64,000 nt of DNA, taken from NCBI GenBank assembly GCA_030220185.1, contig JASPKZ010004202.1:686001-750000 (forward strand), read 5' to 3'. The notes beneath the pieces are model-generated. The model was not told where the DNA came from. It worked only from the letters and a program-made list of their open reading frames with translations, and made no database searches. Numbering within the stretch: position 1 is the stretch's first letter; each line of letters opens with the position of its first letter. This DNA is from Diploptera punctata. Lineage: Eukaryota > Arthropoda > Insecta > Blattodea > Blaberidae. Below, piece by piece: positions 21,031 through 31,242 of the stretch. Position numbers and translations under genes: made by a program.

Positions 21031-21984
21031 ATACAGGGTGTTTCAGAACAAGTATTACAGACTTCTTCTTTTTCTTCCTTTACAGGATTAGGTCAATGCG
21101 ACCTGTTCCGGTATCAAGTCCATCGTTTCCTTGGCCGTCCCAAATATATTTTTCCATGCGGTTTGTAGGTATTGGTTCGTTTTGGGTGATCTTGTATTGT
21201 CCATTCTGTCTAAATGTTCTTTCCATCGGTATTTGTGCTCTTCTAGTTTATCGAGTATTGAAAATATCTCCAGTTCATTTCTTATTGATTCATTGTGTAA
21301 TCTATCCATGCGTGTACATCCTTTTACGGATCTTAAAAATTTCATTTCAGTAGCTTGAATGTGTGAGATATCTTTTTTTGCAAGTACCCAAGATTCAGAT
21401 CCATATAAAAGAACAGGAACAGCCATAATTTTATAAAACCTGAGCTGAGTTTCTCTTCGAGTCATTCGGAGGGTTCTTCTTATGGTGCTACACATCATTT
21501 GATATCGGTTTAATTTATTATGTATATCCCAATCATAGCTATATGTTATATCTGAACCAAGATAGTTAAAGTGTGCTATCTGTTCTATCATTTCATTATT
21601 GATTACTATGTTTGTCCTGACTGGCACTTTGCCCTAAAAAGCCATAATTTTAGTTTTTGAAGTTGAGACTTTGAGATTATAATAGAGTCCTAATTGATTC
21701 AACATGTAAATGGCTCTTTGTAAATCCTCCTCTGACTTCTGTATAATTACCAGACTTCTAAGAGATTGTACTACAAGTGTGGTTCGATGTGGGGACCATG
21801 TTGTTCGTTGCATAAAGTGTACCTGCGACGCATGTTTTCATACACACGCCCCACAAGACCTTGTGTGTGCTCAATAATTTCTGCTGCCACCAGAATTCGT
21901 GCAAGAAGATCTTCCTACGACTCAACAGGTGTAGTACAACCCCCAGAAGTATGTACCGTAATACTTATTCTGAAACACCTTGTA
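21031..21984. mobile_element. DNA transposon remnant with TIRs, split by LINE-B
   Basis: The left end TACAGGGTGTTTCAGAACAA (from 21032) is mirrored by ATACTTATTCTGAAACACC ending near 21983; the inverted repeats match over about 28 bp with few changes. The ends carry TA, as in the Tc1/mariner superfamily. Without the LINE-B insertion about 0.26 kb remains, mostly at 21760-21984, where minus-strand residues such as RIRANRRNYERT recall the end of a transposase. Class is inferred. Confidence 0.65.
21067..21750 (-). mobile_element. LINE-B inserted in the DNA transposon
   Basis: Minus-strand frame of 179 codons (21627-21088) encodes QIAHFNYLGSDITYSYDWDI, RRTLRMTRRETQLRFYKIMA, VPVLLYGSESWVLAKKD, TEMKFLRSVKGCTRMDRLHN and LDKLEEHKYRWKEHLDRMDN. 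It ends in a GAA-rich tail at the left. The 9-bp sequence CAGACTTCT stands at 21058-21066 and 21751-21759, a clean target-site duplication. Upstream minus-strand sequence to 21750 continues the polymerase with stops. Confidence 0.88.
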
Positions 21985-22050
21985 CATAACAGACAATAAA
22001 AAAATGCTAAAGAATGAATACGCCAAATAATAGTTATTTACACTAGTTAC

Positions 22051-22384
22051 ATCCACTGCTGTGGTCTAGAGGTGGCGTAATGCCTTGTCACGCAGCGGAC
22101 CCGGGTTCGATCCCCGGTCGGGACAGGCTCCTGAGTGAGGTTTCTTCGAAGTTTTTCCTTAGTGTAAGACAAATGTCAGGAAGCTTAGGCTCCAACGGTC
22201 TCCGAAAATCATCCGGTCATCACCATCATCCTTATAATTATCATCATCATCCTTCACCGGTGTGGAAAGCAACGGGAAGCTACCACACCTACAATTCCCT
22301 AGTAAAGCTCCATAGCATAGCATGAAAATGCTATGATTGCAGTGAAAGACCTGCCTTCGGGCAGAATTACCATGGATGGATGGA
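22051..22384 (+). mobile_element. SINE-1 copy, near full length
   Basis: tRNA-like head with TGTGGTCTAGAGGTGGCGT and GGGTTCGATCCCCGG, middle GACAAATGTCAGGAAGC, then ATCATC repeats, AGCAACGGGAAGCTACCACA, the ATGAAAATGCTATG hairpin, and a GGATGGAT tail. Confidence 0.88.
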
Positions 22385-22897
22385 CACTATATCCGAGCCG
22401 TCATACCTCCGGCTCTGAAGTTTAGGTTATACGACGGGTAAAGGGAGAATTCGCCCTCTACTGCCAATAAGGATATGCTTGTAGTGGTAGTAGATGTCTG
22501 CCACAACCAATCACTGCTCTTGACGCAGCTATAGCTCGCTAGTAAGGTTTGAAATTGCTGAGATGTTGTCAGTTGTATGTCTGCTAACCGCATACATAAA
22601 GCAGCCACTCCCACTGAATATCCATATCGGCAACACTGTCGTGAAAACGTCAGGGCCGGAGAATCAGTGGCTGCAGTATACTTACAAAAGCAGAGGTTTA
22701 GTAACAAGATGCTAAAGTTAGAACACGGCCGAATGGAGTGCAGTGAATTACTAAACTTAATTTTGTAACGTGTTGTTTACAATATTTTATCTACGATCAC
22801 AGTATTTTAGTATATGTTGTATATTTAGTATATTTAGTGAAATTTATTTATTGCGGAAACGTTATGTTTAGAGAAAGAGTGACGTGGGCTTTGGAAA
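22385..22897. other. No recognisable gene
   Basis: Half a kilobase with a 106-codon minus-strand frame (22707-22387) that shows no domain, repeats or signal sequence I recognise. Less AT-rich than its surroundings. Confidence 0.35.
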
Positions 22898-22918
22898 AAA
22901 AAAAAAAAAAAAAAAAGG
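22898..22918. repeat. Poly(A) run
   Basis: About 20 A in a row just ahead of SINE-2; may be the tail of an older retrocopy. Confidence 0.8.
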
Positions 22919-22923
22919 ACACA

Positions 22924-23230
22924 GGGGCACGCCGTAGCGTAGTGGTTAAGGCACTGCGCTACAAGTCGGAAGGTCGAGGGTTCAAGTCCCGGTGGGGTCA
23001 GTATTTTTAAACTGACCAAAACCTTCTGGCGGCACTATGGCCCTGGGGTCGACTCAGCATCTAACGGAAATGAGTACCAGACGCTTGTTCTGGGGGTAAA
23101 GGCGGCCGTCACGCAGGGCTAACAACCCGGCTGACATCAAGTGCCGATTGTCTAGAAAAAGTGGGAGCCTTAACCTCCTACTACCCCAAGGGCCTCCAAG
23201 GGCCTGTAGTGGCCATACTTTACTTTACAC
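22924..23230 (+). mobile_element. SINE-2 copy, full length
   Basis: Head GGCACGCCGTAGCGTAGTGG with B box GGGTTCAAGTCCC, body GACTCAGCATCTAACGGAAA and GCGGCCGTCACGCAGGGCTA, tail GGCCATACTTTACTTTAC. The gene-like GC-rich block stands out from AT-rich flanks. Confidence 0.9.
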
Positions 23231-23832
23231 GATAAATCAACAACATAGTTCTTATGTTCTGCAATTTTAGGTGCTAGTTTCACACGGCGAATACCACGTG
23301 CCAATTATTTATATTTTGGGTAGACCCCCCCTCCCCCCTGCCTTTCAAATATAGATTTTTTGCAGATTCATCAAGATCAGTTTTTGAGTTTTGTTTTCTG
23401 TGATATGGACCCTTTGAAGGTCAGAGACGACTCCTGGGGGTCGATATAGAGCACTCTGGGAATGGCAGTAATACATCAACCAATAATTGGATACTTTTTA
23501 GTTTATTAGTTGTTTGAGATGTTTTCCAAGTTGCGAACGGCACAAAGAAAAGGAACTTAGTAATGTTAAACAAAAGAATCTTTTCATGCGCTCGTTAATG
23601 TAAGTTGGGTCAATTATGATATTAGCTATTGGGAAACCAAGTAACCTCTCCACTTAATTACTTGTTTCTGTCTGTGCTCCCCTCTGTTTTACTTGCTAAC
23701 TTGTTCCTTTGCTCTTTTTGATCATACAATCCCAATACAACTTATTGCTGCTACTATTTCGACAGAAAACGTCTTCAAAGAAATATCTACTTCTTTTAAT
23801 TCATTACAAATCATCCCACTGACATAATCACA
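23231..23832. other. No recognisable feature
   Basis: 0.6 kb without frame or repeat match. Confidence 0.5.
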
Positions 23833-23878
23833 TCTAACTGGCACTATCAAACCCGTAGGTTCATGGCCGCGCGACCAT
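23833..23878 (-). mobile_element. LINE-A 3' tail scrap
   Basis: GGCACTATCAAACCCGTAGG plus a few bases; the rest of the element has been cut off by the following LINE-B. Confidence 0.7.
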
Positions 23879-24175
23879 GACTAACAGCGGTAGAAATGAA
23901 ATTTATGAGACGTACTGCAGGTTACTCAAGAACAGACCATAAAAGGAATTCTGAGATTCTCAAAAAATTACAAACAGAATCAGTCATGGAATATGTACAA
24001 AAATACAGAAACAACTGGAAATCTCACGTAAGAAGAATGAGCACAACAAGAATACCACGTCAGATCTTAAATTACCAGCCACCAGGCAAGAGAAGATTGG
24101 GCAGACCCTTCAAACGTTGAATTGAGACCGTAACAGATCACTAGGTCTATCGCATGAAAGGAAGAAGAAGAAGTA
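23879..24175 (+). mobile_element. LINE-B 3' end
   Basis: Encodes AVEMKFMRRTAGYSRTDHKR, NSEILKKLQTESVMEYVQKY and NWKSHVRRMSTTRIPRQ, then GKRRLGRPFKR with a stop, and ends in a GAAGAAGAAG tail. Confidence 0.88.
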
Positions 24176-24447
24176 ATAAAAATGGCGCGGATTCAACACT
24201 TACATGAACTCAAAAATTGAAAAACTGAAAATTTATTGTCGCAGTAAATGAATAATTACCCGCGAAAAATATAGGGCCTATCATGATATTTAAAAAAAAG
24301 TGAAAAATGCCTAAAAATGAAGTGAGAAATTTAGCTCAAAGTAAGCTTAAATGAGCATATTTACAAAGTAAGATACGTATTAGCCATTGCTCAGGAAGTG
24401 TGGCCAAATTATCATTAAAACCCGCTAATAAACAAGTACACGATAAA

Positions 24448-24885
24448 TTAATCTGGTGTACTAACTCGTCCATTTTCTCACCCTAACTTGCTCAAACTAA
24501 CACTAACTTGCCCATTTTCTCACATAACTTGTCCAAAACTAACACTAATTTGCCCATTTTCTCACCCTAACTTGCCGAAACTAACACTAACTTGCCCATT
24601 TTCTCACCCTAACTTGCCCAAACTAACACTAACTCGAGCCCATTTTCTCACATAACTTGTCCAAACTAACACTAACTTACCCATTTTCTCACACTAACTT
24701 GCCCAAACTAACACTAACTCGAGCCCATTTTCTCACATAACTTGTCCAAACTAACACTAACTTGCCCATTTTCTCACACTAACTTGCCCAAACTAACACT
24801 AACTTGCCAGTTTTCTCACTCTAACTTGCACATTTTCTCACCCTAACTTTCCCAAACTTACCCAAACTAACACTAACTTGTCCAC
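24448..24885. repeat. Minisatellite of about 42 bp, roughly 10 copies
   Basis: Units read CCCATTTTCTCACCCTAACT followed by TGCCCAAACTAACACTAACT and TG, with lengths of 40-45 bp. Variants include ACATAACTTGTCC and an inserted CGAG. Inside the unit CTAACTTGCCC is itself near-repeated, so the array probably grew from a half-length unit. Confidence 0.9.
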
Positions 24886-25039
24886 TAATCTTGGGATAGA
24901 ATCCCGTTATATGTGAGTAAACATGTTAGCAATTCGTTCTAGCGGGAACACGTGTTACCAACACGACAATAAAAGTAGCTTGTACTCAGATCGAATATCC
25001 ACTGGTGGCACTGAGGCATATAATAGCTGAGGAGATTGG

Positions 25040-25335
25040 AAAAACCCTCCATGGTATCTTTACCTTGTCGTGGTGGTGTGGCTTGCGTGCTTAAATGATT
25101 CGGAGAGCTATGTCGGCGGTAGCATTGCTGCCGATAGGGTTACCCATGCCGGAGTGGTCGAAGGTGATAAGCCAGACGAAAAAAGTATCTTGGTCGAAAG
25201 AGTGACGATCTTTCACCGTAAAAGTACAACCATCAAGAAATGCGGACATGAGTTCAACTGGGGTAAAATTTTCCGGAGGTCAAATAGTCCCCCATTCGGT
25301 TCTCCGGGCGGCGACTACTTCAGGGAATCCATGCT
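25040..25335 (+). mobile_element. LINE 5'-end-like module
   Basis: Begins near TACCTTGTCGTGGTGGTGTG and is open in one frame from 25070, reading WLACLNDSESYVGGSIAADR, then VTHAGVVEGDKPDEKS. The same module occurs inverted at 33285-33458. A CTTGTCGTGGTGG-type start is, as I recall, common near the 5' ends of arthropod LINEs. It leads without a gap into LINE-A 3' sequence. Confidence 0.55.
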
Positions 25336-25590
25336 AAAGGCAGGAAATGTGGCACCAATGGGGAATGAAAGGCGTGCATAGAAGCTTCTTATAGGGAAAC
25401 CAGAGGGAAAACGCCCAGTTGGCAGATCAAGGATGAGATGAGAGAATAACATTGACTATGATTTGAGGGAAGTAGATTATATAGGGGATGATTGGAAAAC
25501 ATTGGCTCAGGATAGGGATGTATGGAGAGCTTATTTCCGCGCGGCCATGAACCTACGGGTTCAATAGTGCCAGTGAGTTAGTTAGTTAGT
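25336..25590 (+). mobile_element. LINE-A 3' end
   Basis: Encodes AGNVAPMGNERRA, stop, then LLIGKPEGKRPVGRSRMR and LREVDYIGDDWKTLAQDRDV, finishing in (GTTA)n. Joined at its 5' side to the LINE 5'-end-like module. Confidence 0.88.
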
Positions 25591-25659
25591 TAGGAGATTG
25601 GAAAAAGGGTAAATAATTTTATAATTTTATATTATAAATATTTCATACTCTCACTTAAA

Positions 25660-25950
25660 GCCTGGTCGTTATGCTCCTTGCCTCTGGTCCCGAGAGTCGC
25701 GTGTTCAAACCCGGCCGAGATCGATGGATTTTTAGGACCGAAAAATCCAAGGAGCATGTCCACCGGGAGGACTTCATGTCGTGGGTCGCGTAAAAGATCC
25801 TTAAGCCTGAATAAAGAGGCCTCTAAGCAAAATTTGCCGACCTCAACGTCCTGGTAATACCTTAGTTGCCCGCTAGATGTCTCTTTGAGTCAGTGTGTTG
25901 ATCGCATTCCATTAACGACATCTACCTGCAAATAAGGTAACTAAAAATTA
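25660..25950 (+). mobile_element. SINE-3, left part, split by a PLE insertion
   Basis: Head with CGTTATGCTCCTTGCCTCTG and B box GTGTTCAAACCCGG, body GATGGATTTTTAGGACCG and AAAGATCCTTAAGCCTGAAT, and further TTAGTTGCCCGCTAGATGTC. It breaks at AACTAAAAATTA (25939-25950), which is repeated at 26213-26224 where the SINE resumes. This is the most complete SINE-3 in the window. Confidence 0.88.
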
Positions 25951-26212
25951 TTAATTAAATAAAAATAAAACGTAGTTTTATTTGATTTTTCATATTTATT
26001 ATATAATTCAGTGACAGCTGTTTCGGTACACTGTACCTTCTTCAGACATCTTAACAAATTATGATTGTTAACATGTCTGAAGAAGGTACAGTGTACCGAA
26101 ACAGCTGTCACTGAATTATATAATAAATATGAAAATCAAATAAAACTACGTTTTATTTTTATTTAATTAATAAATATGGACTTTCATCAAGTAAACACCA
26201 ACTCAATTGATT
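25951..26212. mobile_element. Palindromic Penelope-like element end
   Basis: A 262-bp insertion made of two inverted copies of one terminal sequence. The arms 25948-26057 and 26065-26173 are complementary apart from one mismatch and one single-base indel, with 7 bp between them; the first three bases overlap the duplicated target. The right arm carries CTGAAGAAGGTACAGTGTAC, then CGAAACAGCTGTCACTG, the same as at 36.31 kb, where it follows a Penelope-like coding end. The tail ATCAAGTAAACACCAACTCA is present only at the right side. A perfect 12-bp target duplication (AACTAAAAATTA) flanks it. Confidence 0.8.
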
Positions 26213-26285
26213 AACTAAAAATTAACTTGGTCAAGTAACTCCTTACAAAGGAGAGGTCATGACTCAACAATGGGCTACGCCATTA
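26213..26285 (+). mobile_element. SINE-3, right part
   Basis: TTAACTTGGTCAAGTAACTC to CTCAACAATGGGCTACGCCA matches the SINE-3 3' end at 54.61-54.68 kb and completes the copy interrupted at 25950. Confidence 0.8.
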
Positions 26286-26875
26286 ATAAGCAAGTAAGTA
26301 CTAACTTAAAGCTAAATTCATGTAGAATAAATGTGGCAACATTTAAGAAAATTAATTAAGAAACAATGGAGTTATTAATTAGTTTGTATAAAGATGCGCC
26401 CACTACTGTGCAAGCCCCCGTTAACACCTTGCAATTAATCTAAGAGATTGACTATATTACAGTTGGGCTATAAAATGCAGAATGTTAGCAGAGATTGATA
26501 GCCTCGCCAAGAGTCATTGGTGCCGTTTAAGTATGAACTGAACACGAAGAAAATTGAGCCAGAGTTTCAATTGACAGATGACAATTGGATAATCCACCAC
26601 TACGTTAACTATTACGTCAGAAGCGAGGCTAAGTAAGACAGTCTGTGCGTCCAGTCAGTTTCCAGCACCTGCTCTGTGTCTTCCAGTGCTCATTATGGAG
26701 ACTTACACCTGAGTTTGTTTCAATTTAGTGACATTTAATGAATGGTTTTTATGGGTTAGTATCAAAATAATGTGCATTTTAAAATAAAAAGCAAAACTAT
26801 TAGTGAAATTTGAAGTTAACCCAGTGTTTATGAACGTCCAATTATAAAGTAATAATCAATTGATTTGGTGTTTAA
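26286..26875. other. No recognisable feature
   Basis: 0.6 kb, no repeat match and no long frame. Could be unique host DNA. Confidence 0.5.
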
Positions 26876-27175
26876 AGTAAAGTGATCCCACAACAGGCCT
26901 CGGGAGGCCCTTGGGGGTAGTAGGAGGTTAAGGCTCCCACTTTTTCTAGACAATCGGCACTTGATGTCAGCCGGGTTGTCAGCCCTGCGTGACGGCCGCC
27001 TTTACCCCCAGAACAGGCGTCTGGTACTCATTTCCGTTAGAGGCTGAGTCGACCCCAGGGCCATAGTGCCGCCAGAGGGTTTGGGTCAGTTTAAAAATCC
27101 TGGCCCCAACGGGAGCTGAACCCTCGACCCTCCCGGCTTGTAGCTCAGTGCCTTAACCACTACGCTACGGCGTGT
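26876..27175 (-). mobile_element. SINE-2 copy, full length
   Basis: Reverse orientation: AAAGTGATCCCACAACAGGC at the left is the tail, and the head CACGCCGTAGCGTAGTGG lies at the right with its B box near 27118. Confidence 0.9.
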
Positions 27176-27179
27176 TTAT

Positions 27180-27790
27180 TGATTAAATAAAATGTTAATT
27201 ATATAATTTTTACCTGGCAAGTCAGTCGTCCCAACTAAATTATTGAACTTGTTCAAGATATTCTAATATGGAGGCCTTTCGAAAACAATGTTTCATCTTC
27301 TGCGTTTTAACTAGAAATGACGGTGTTAAATAGGTTGTATAACGGATTTGTGTCTGCGGTTGTAAGTAAATTTAATTGGGGATCTGAACTGGAAAATATT
27401 CTAACTCCAAAATATGACAAATCGAGATAAACACAACGAAGCTGTGGTAATGGACCTGGATTACAAAAACTCTCTAAATCACTCTCTTTCCCACATTTAT
27501 TGACATAATAAAAATACTTCAATTCTAAATCGTGCTATGTCTATGGAGTTGGGCAAACCTTTTAGTGTTTATTAAAACTTTTACCAAAAATAATAAAAAA
27601 AAACAACTTAATGTTAAACATTTCTTAAAAAGTGCACATTTATAGGCCTACTTGTGCCCATTCAATACATAAAACGTCATGTTGGCCTATGTAAGACTTT
27701 ACGTTAAAATATTCATAAATCGTAACAGCTGCTATTTTTATTACATAAAAGAAAAACAGAGTCTTAATTGTTTAAAATAAATATGAAATT
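27180..27790. other. No recognisable feature
   Basis: 0.6 kb of AT-rich DNA. A 71-codon minus-strand frame at 27522-27307 shows no family signature. Confidence 0.45.
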
Positions 27791-28288
<498 letters not shown>

Positions 28289-28312
28289 CAGGTCAAGCTA
28301 ATATAAAGCGTG
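28289..28312 (+). repeat. Rep-S right flank
   Basis: ACAGGTCAAGCTAATATAAA and GCGTG, matching the reverse complement of 62606-62629. Confidence 0.7.
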
Positions 28313-28444
28313 TAAAAAAAGTAGAAATAATGAGGTGTTTCTGTTAGTTAACAAATAATTTCTTCAGCTTGTTTCTGAAAGATATTATAGTTTGGCAGTC
28401 TCTGATATAGGGTGGAAGAGAATTCCATGTTCTAACTACCTTAC

Positions 28445-29175
28445 TAACTCACTGACTATCAAATCCGTAGGCACAAGGCCGCGCGAACATAATATATCCA
28501 CACATCCCAATTCTGACTAATGTTTTCCAATCATCTCCTGTATAATTTACTCCTCTCAAATCATGGTTAACGTTATTCTCTCACCTCATTATTGGTCTAC
28601 CAACTGGGAGTTTTCCCTCTGGTTTTCCTACAAGAAGTTTCCACGCATCTCTTTCATTCCCCATTCGTGCCACATGTCCTGTCCATCGCATTCTACAAGA
28701 CTTAACTGTTCTTATATATCTGGTTTCCAATAAAGACCATGTAGCTGTTATGTAGTCTTCTCCATTCGTTTGTCTGTACGTTTCTCTTCGTTCCAAAATT
28801 TTTCCTAAGAACTTTATTCTCAAATACTCGTAACCTTTTCTCCTCACTTAAAGAAACAGTCCATGTTTCGCATCCATATAATATAACTGGTAGAATAACA
28901 GTTTTATATATTTTCAGTTTAACTTTTTTGAGAAAAGTTGGGACATCAAGAGTCTCTGTAATGCATAATAGCACGCATTTCCAGAATTGAGCCTATGTTT
29001 AATTTCTTTGTGCATCTCATTCCTATTTGTGATTACTGTTCCTAGGTATTTGAATTCAGCCATTTCTTCAAAATCTTCCTCATTTATCATCATTAACTGT
29101 CCATTTCCGTTATATAATGTATTTCTGTTATGTGACCACAGAGCCCATTTAATTTTATTGAAGTTTATTACCAGC
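28445..29175 (-). mobile_element. LINE-A 3' end
   Basis: Three overlapping minus-strand frames (29231-28914, 28974-28702, 28847-28581) encode NTLYNGNGQLM, FEEMAEFKYLGTVITNRNE, LPVILYGCETWTVSLSEEKR, RVFENKVLRKNFGTKRNVQT and RMRWTGHVARMGNERDAWKL. Two frameshifts separate them, so the polymerase is not functional. Confidence 0.9.
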
Positions 29176-29810
29176 AAAAAATCGAGAAATTCTGATATGG
29201 CCCACCAACAATACGCATCCAGAACTGCCATGACATTTTCCCTAAAGATTGAAAAAAGACAGAAAAATACCTTAAGTCAGTTTGGGACTTCTCAAACGCG
29301 ACTTTCCGACACAACGGCTCCATACCATAAGGTCACTAACACTGTAACAAGTTTGTACAATAAAACAAACAATCATTTCGTCTCTTGTCAATATAAAGAT
29401 AAGAAGAAACAACTGAATCTGTCTTTAAAAACAACAATTGTACGAGTAACGGCCTCCATAAAATATTGTGAGTGCAGCGAATTCTATTGTTACTTTCACT
29501 CCATACTTAATAAATTGTTATTCAACTGTTTTTAACAATTAGAATAGAACTAACAAGAACAAGTGGGATTACTCAACTTTTTATTGTTTTAAATACGCAA
29601 CATAGCAACATAAAATAAAAATTCCGTCGTCCAGTAAATGCGTAAACTAAGCGAATTCTTCATCAAATCGAATTTAACGTCCCAATTTGCTGATTCTCTC
29701 TTTTGTTAAACTGAAGAAACTCAATTTCTAATCTCAGCTTTATAAAAGAATCGGACTGCAGTGAAAACAAATCATTCATAACCGTAAGTTATTACCATTT
29801 GCATACTACT
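29176..29810. other. Unassigned, contains an open frame
   Basis: A plus-strand frame ends at 29535 and is open from 28987; its first 60 codons are antisense LINE-A, and the remainder (about 100 codons, rich in lysine, threonine and serine) matches nothing I know. Probably chance. Confidence 0.35.
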
Positions 29811-29862
29811 ATTATTTATTATTATTATTATTATTATTATTTATTATTATTATCTATATATA
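29811..29862. repeat. (TTA)n microsatellite
   Basis: About 17 units, slightly interrupted, beside the LINE fragment below; likely its 3' tail. Confidence 0.85.
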
Positions 29863-29869
29863 TATCTTC

Positions 29870-30585
29870 GGGATTTTAGAGCTGCTGCCGTCCTCCCATG
29901 CCAAACCTCCAAAGCTTACGATCGTGGGCATCTTCAATGCTTAGAGCTCTTGCTTGCATTACTGTCTTCATGTTTTGCTTCCATGTTTACTTCGGTCTCC
30001 TTCTCTTCCTCCTTCTGGTCGGATGCCATTGATGTAGTTGCTTTGGCCATCTCTTATCTTCCATTCTTAAAATATGTCCTAACCACTTTAATTCCTTCTT
30101 CTCAATTGAAAGAATTTATTATTCAATTATGCTTTCTTCTGCTTCTATTATATTTCTAATTTCCTAATTTGTGACATGTTCTAAATTTGACTTTCTGGCA
30201 CTTCTTTGTAAATAAACCATTTATAGAGCAATTAGTATATTCTTGTAGTATTTATTGATTGTACATACCTCACTTGCATACATTGCAACAGATTCCACCA
30301 ATGTTTTACCAATATATTTTTTTGTGTCTTTCCAAATATGCTTATCCCACCATATGGAATTTAACGATGATATTATTTTGCTACTCAATTCAATTCTATG
30401 CTTTATGTTCTCTTTGCCTGTACCTTCAATGTTATCCATAATTATTCCCAAATATTTAGTTTGTTTCACTTCCTTTATTTGGATTCCTTCTTCCAATATT
30501 AAATTTTCTCATTCATTGCTATTTATTGCCAGATATTCTGTTTTTTGTAAATTTACTGTGAGACCCCATGATTCATATGTGTATT
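29870..30585 (-). mobile_element. LINE RT fragment, separate family
   Basis: Minus-strand residues include VKQTKYLGIIMDNIEGTG (30496-30221) and GKTLVESVAMYASEVCTIN, the KYLG and YxSE boxes that mark LINE polymerases. Further left the minus strand gives a degenerate WLGHILRMEDKRW-like tail. Upstream, LTVNLQKTEYLAINSNE (about 30510-30555) is the KTEY box that follows the catalytic motif. Relative of LINE-C rather than LINE-A. Confidence 0.7.
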
Positions 30586-31195
30586 ATTATTATTATCATT
30601 ATTATTATTACTATTCGAAATATGATGGCAGAAGCCTTGCGAGATTATGGATACACAGTTTTTGAGGAAGTTCATAGTGTGGCCACTAATTGGAGTAACA
30701 GACGAATAGATATTATTGCATTTAGAGCATCTTGTAAAATTGGTATGATATTTGATCCCACAATCCGTTTTGAGACTCATAGTGGCCAACCTGAGGAAGT
30801 TGACTGTGAAAGGAAAGCCATATATGAGCCAACAACAATTGACTATTACAAAGATAAATACCAACTAGATAGTATAACTGTCACAGGATTGATGATGGGG
30901 GCAAGAGGTACTATACCAGGATTCTTACCTAAATTTTGGAATTCCTTAGATTTGGACAGGGTGTGTCTTTCTAAAATTGCCATTGCTGCCATTAGAGGAT
31001 CGATTTCAATTTTAAGAAACCATATTTACAAAATGTCTACTTTATAGTGTGTATACTTCAATTACAATTTGAAATTTTTTAATGTATTTACAAAATGTAT
31101 TTCATCAATTTCGAAAATTAATTGTCTGTATCACTTTGTCCTTGAGGCAATCCTCTAATGAGGAAAGTTGTATATAATAAAATAGACTTAATATA
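30586..31195 (+). mobile_element. LINE-E 3' end with restriction-like endonuclease
   Basis: From about 30622 to the stop at 31045-31047 one frame encodes MAEALRDYGYTVFEEVHS, TNWSNRRIDIIAFRASCKIG, MIFDPTIRFETH, then KAIYEPTTIDYYKDKYQL and GLMMGARGTIPGFLPKFW. This resembles the C-terminal endonuclease of R2/R4-group LINEs: an RxDIIAF strand, then FDPTIRFE at the place of the second acidic residue, and a YYxxKY helix. In such elements this domain nicks the target to prime reverse transcription. The 3' UTR ends AATAAAATAGACTTAATAT and runs into ATT repeats. A minus-strand copy of the 3' end lies at 61395-61588. Truncated upstream at an ATT run. Confidence 0.72.
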
Positions 31196-31204
31196 TTATT
31201 ATTA

Positions 31205-31242
<38 letters not shown>
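31196..31242. repeat. (ATT)n microsatellite
   Basis: About 15 units between LINE-E and SINE-1. Confidence 0.9.

Noticed and set aside
22387..22707. 106-codon minus-strand frame as a host gene
   Set aside because: No recognisable domain, signal peptide or splice structure.
24448..24885. Telomere-like repeat
   Set aside because: The CCTAA-like strings are part of a 42-bp unit, not of TTAGG arrays.
25948..26173. Rho-independent terminator or origin
   Set aside because: The palindrome is a mobile-element insertion with a target duplication; nothing suggests a bacterial context.
28987..29535. 182-codon plus-strand frame as a gene
   Set aside because: The first third is antisense to LINE-A and the rest has no domain, splice context or codon pattern that I can support.
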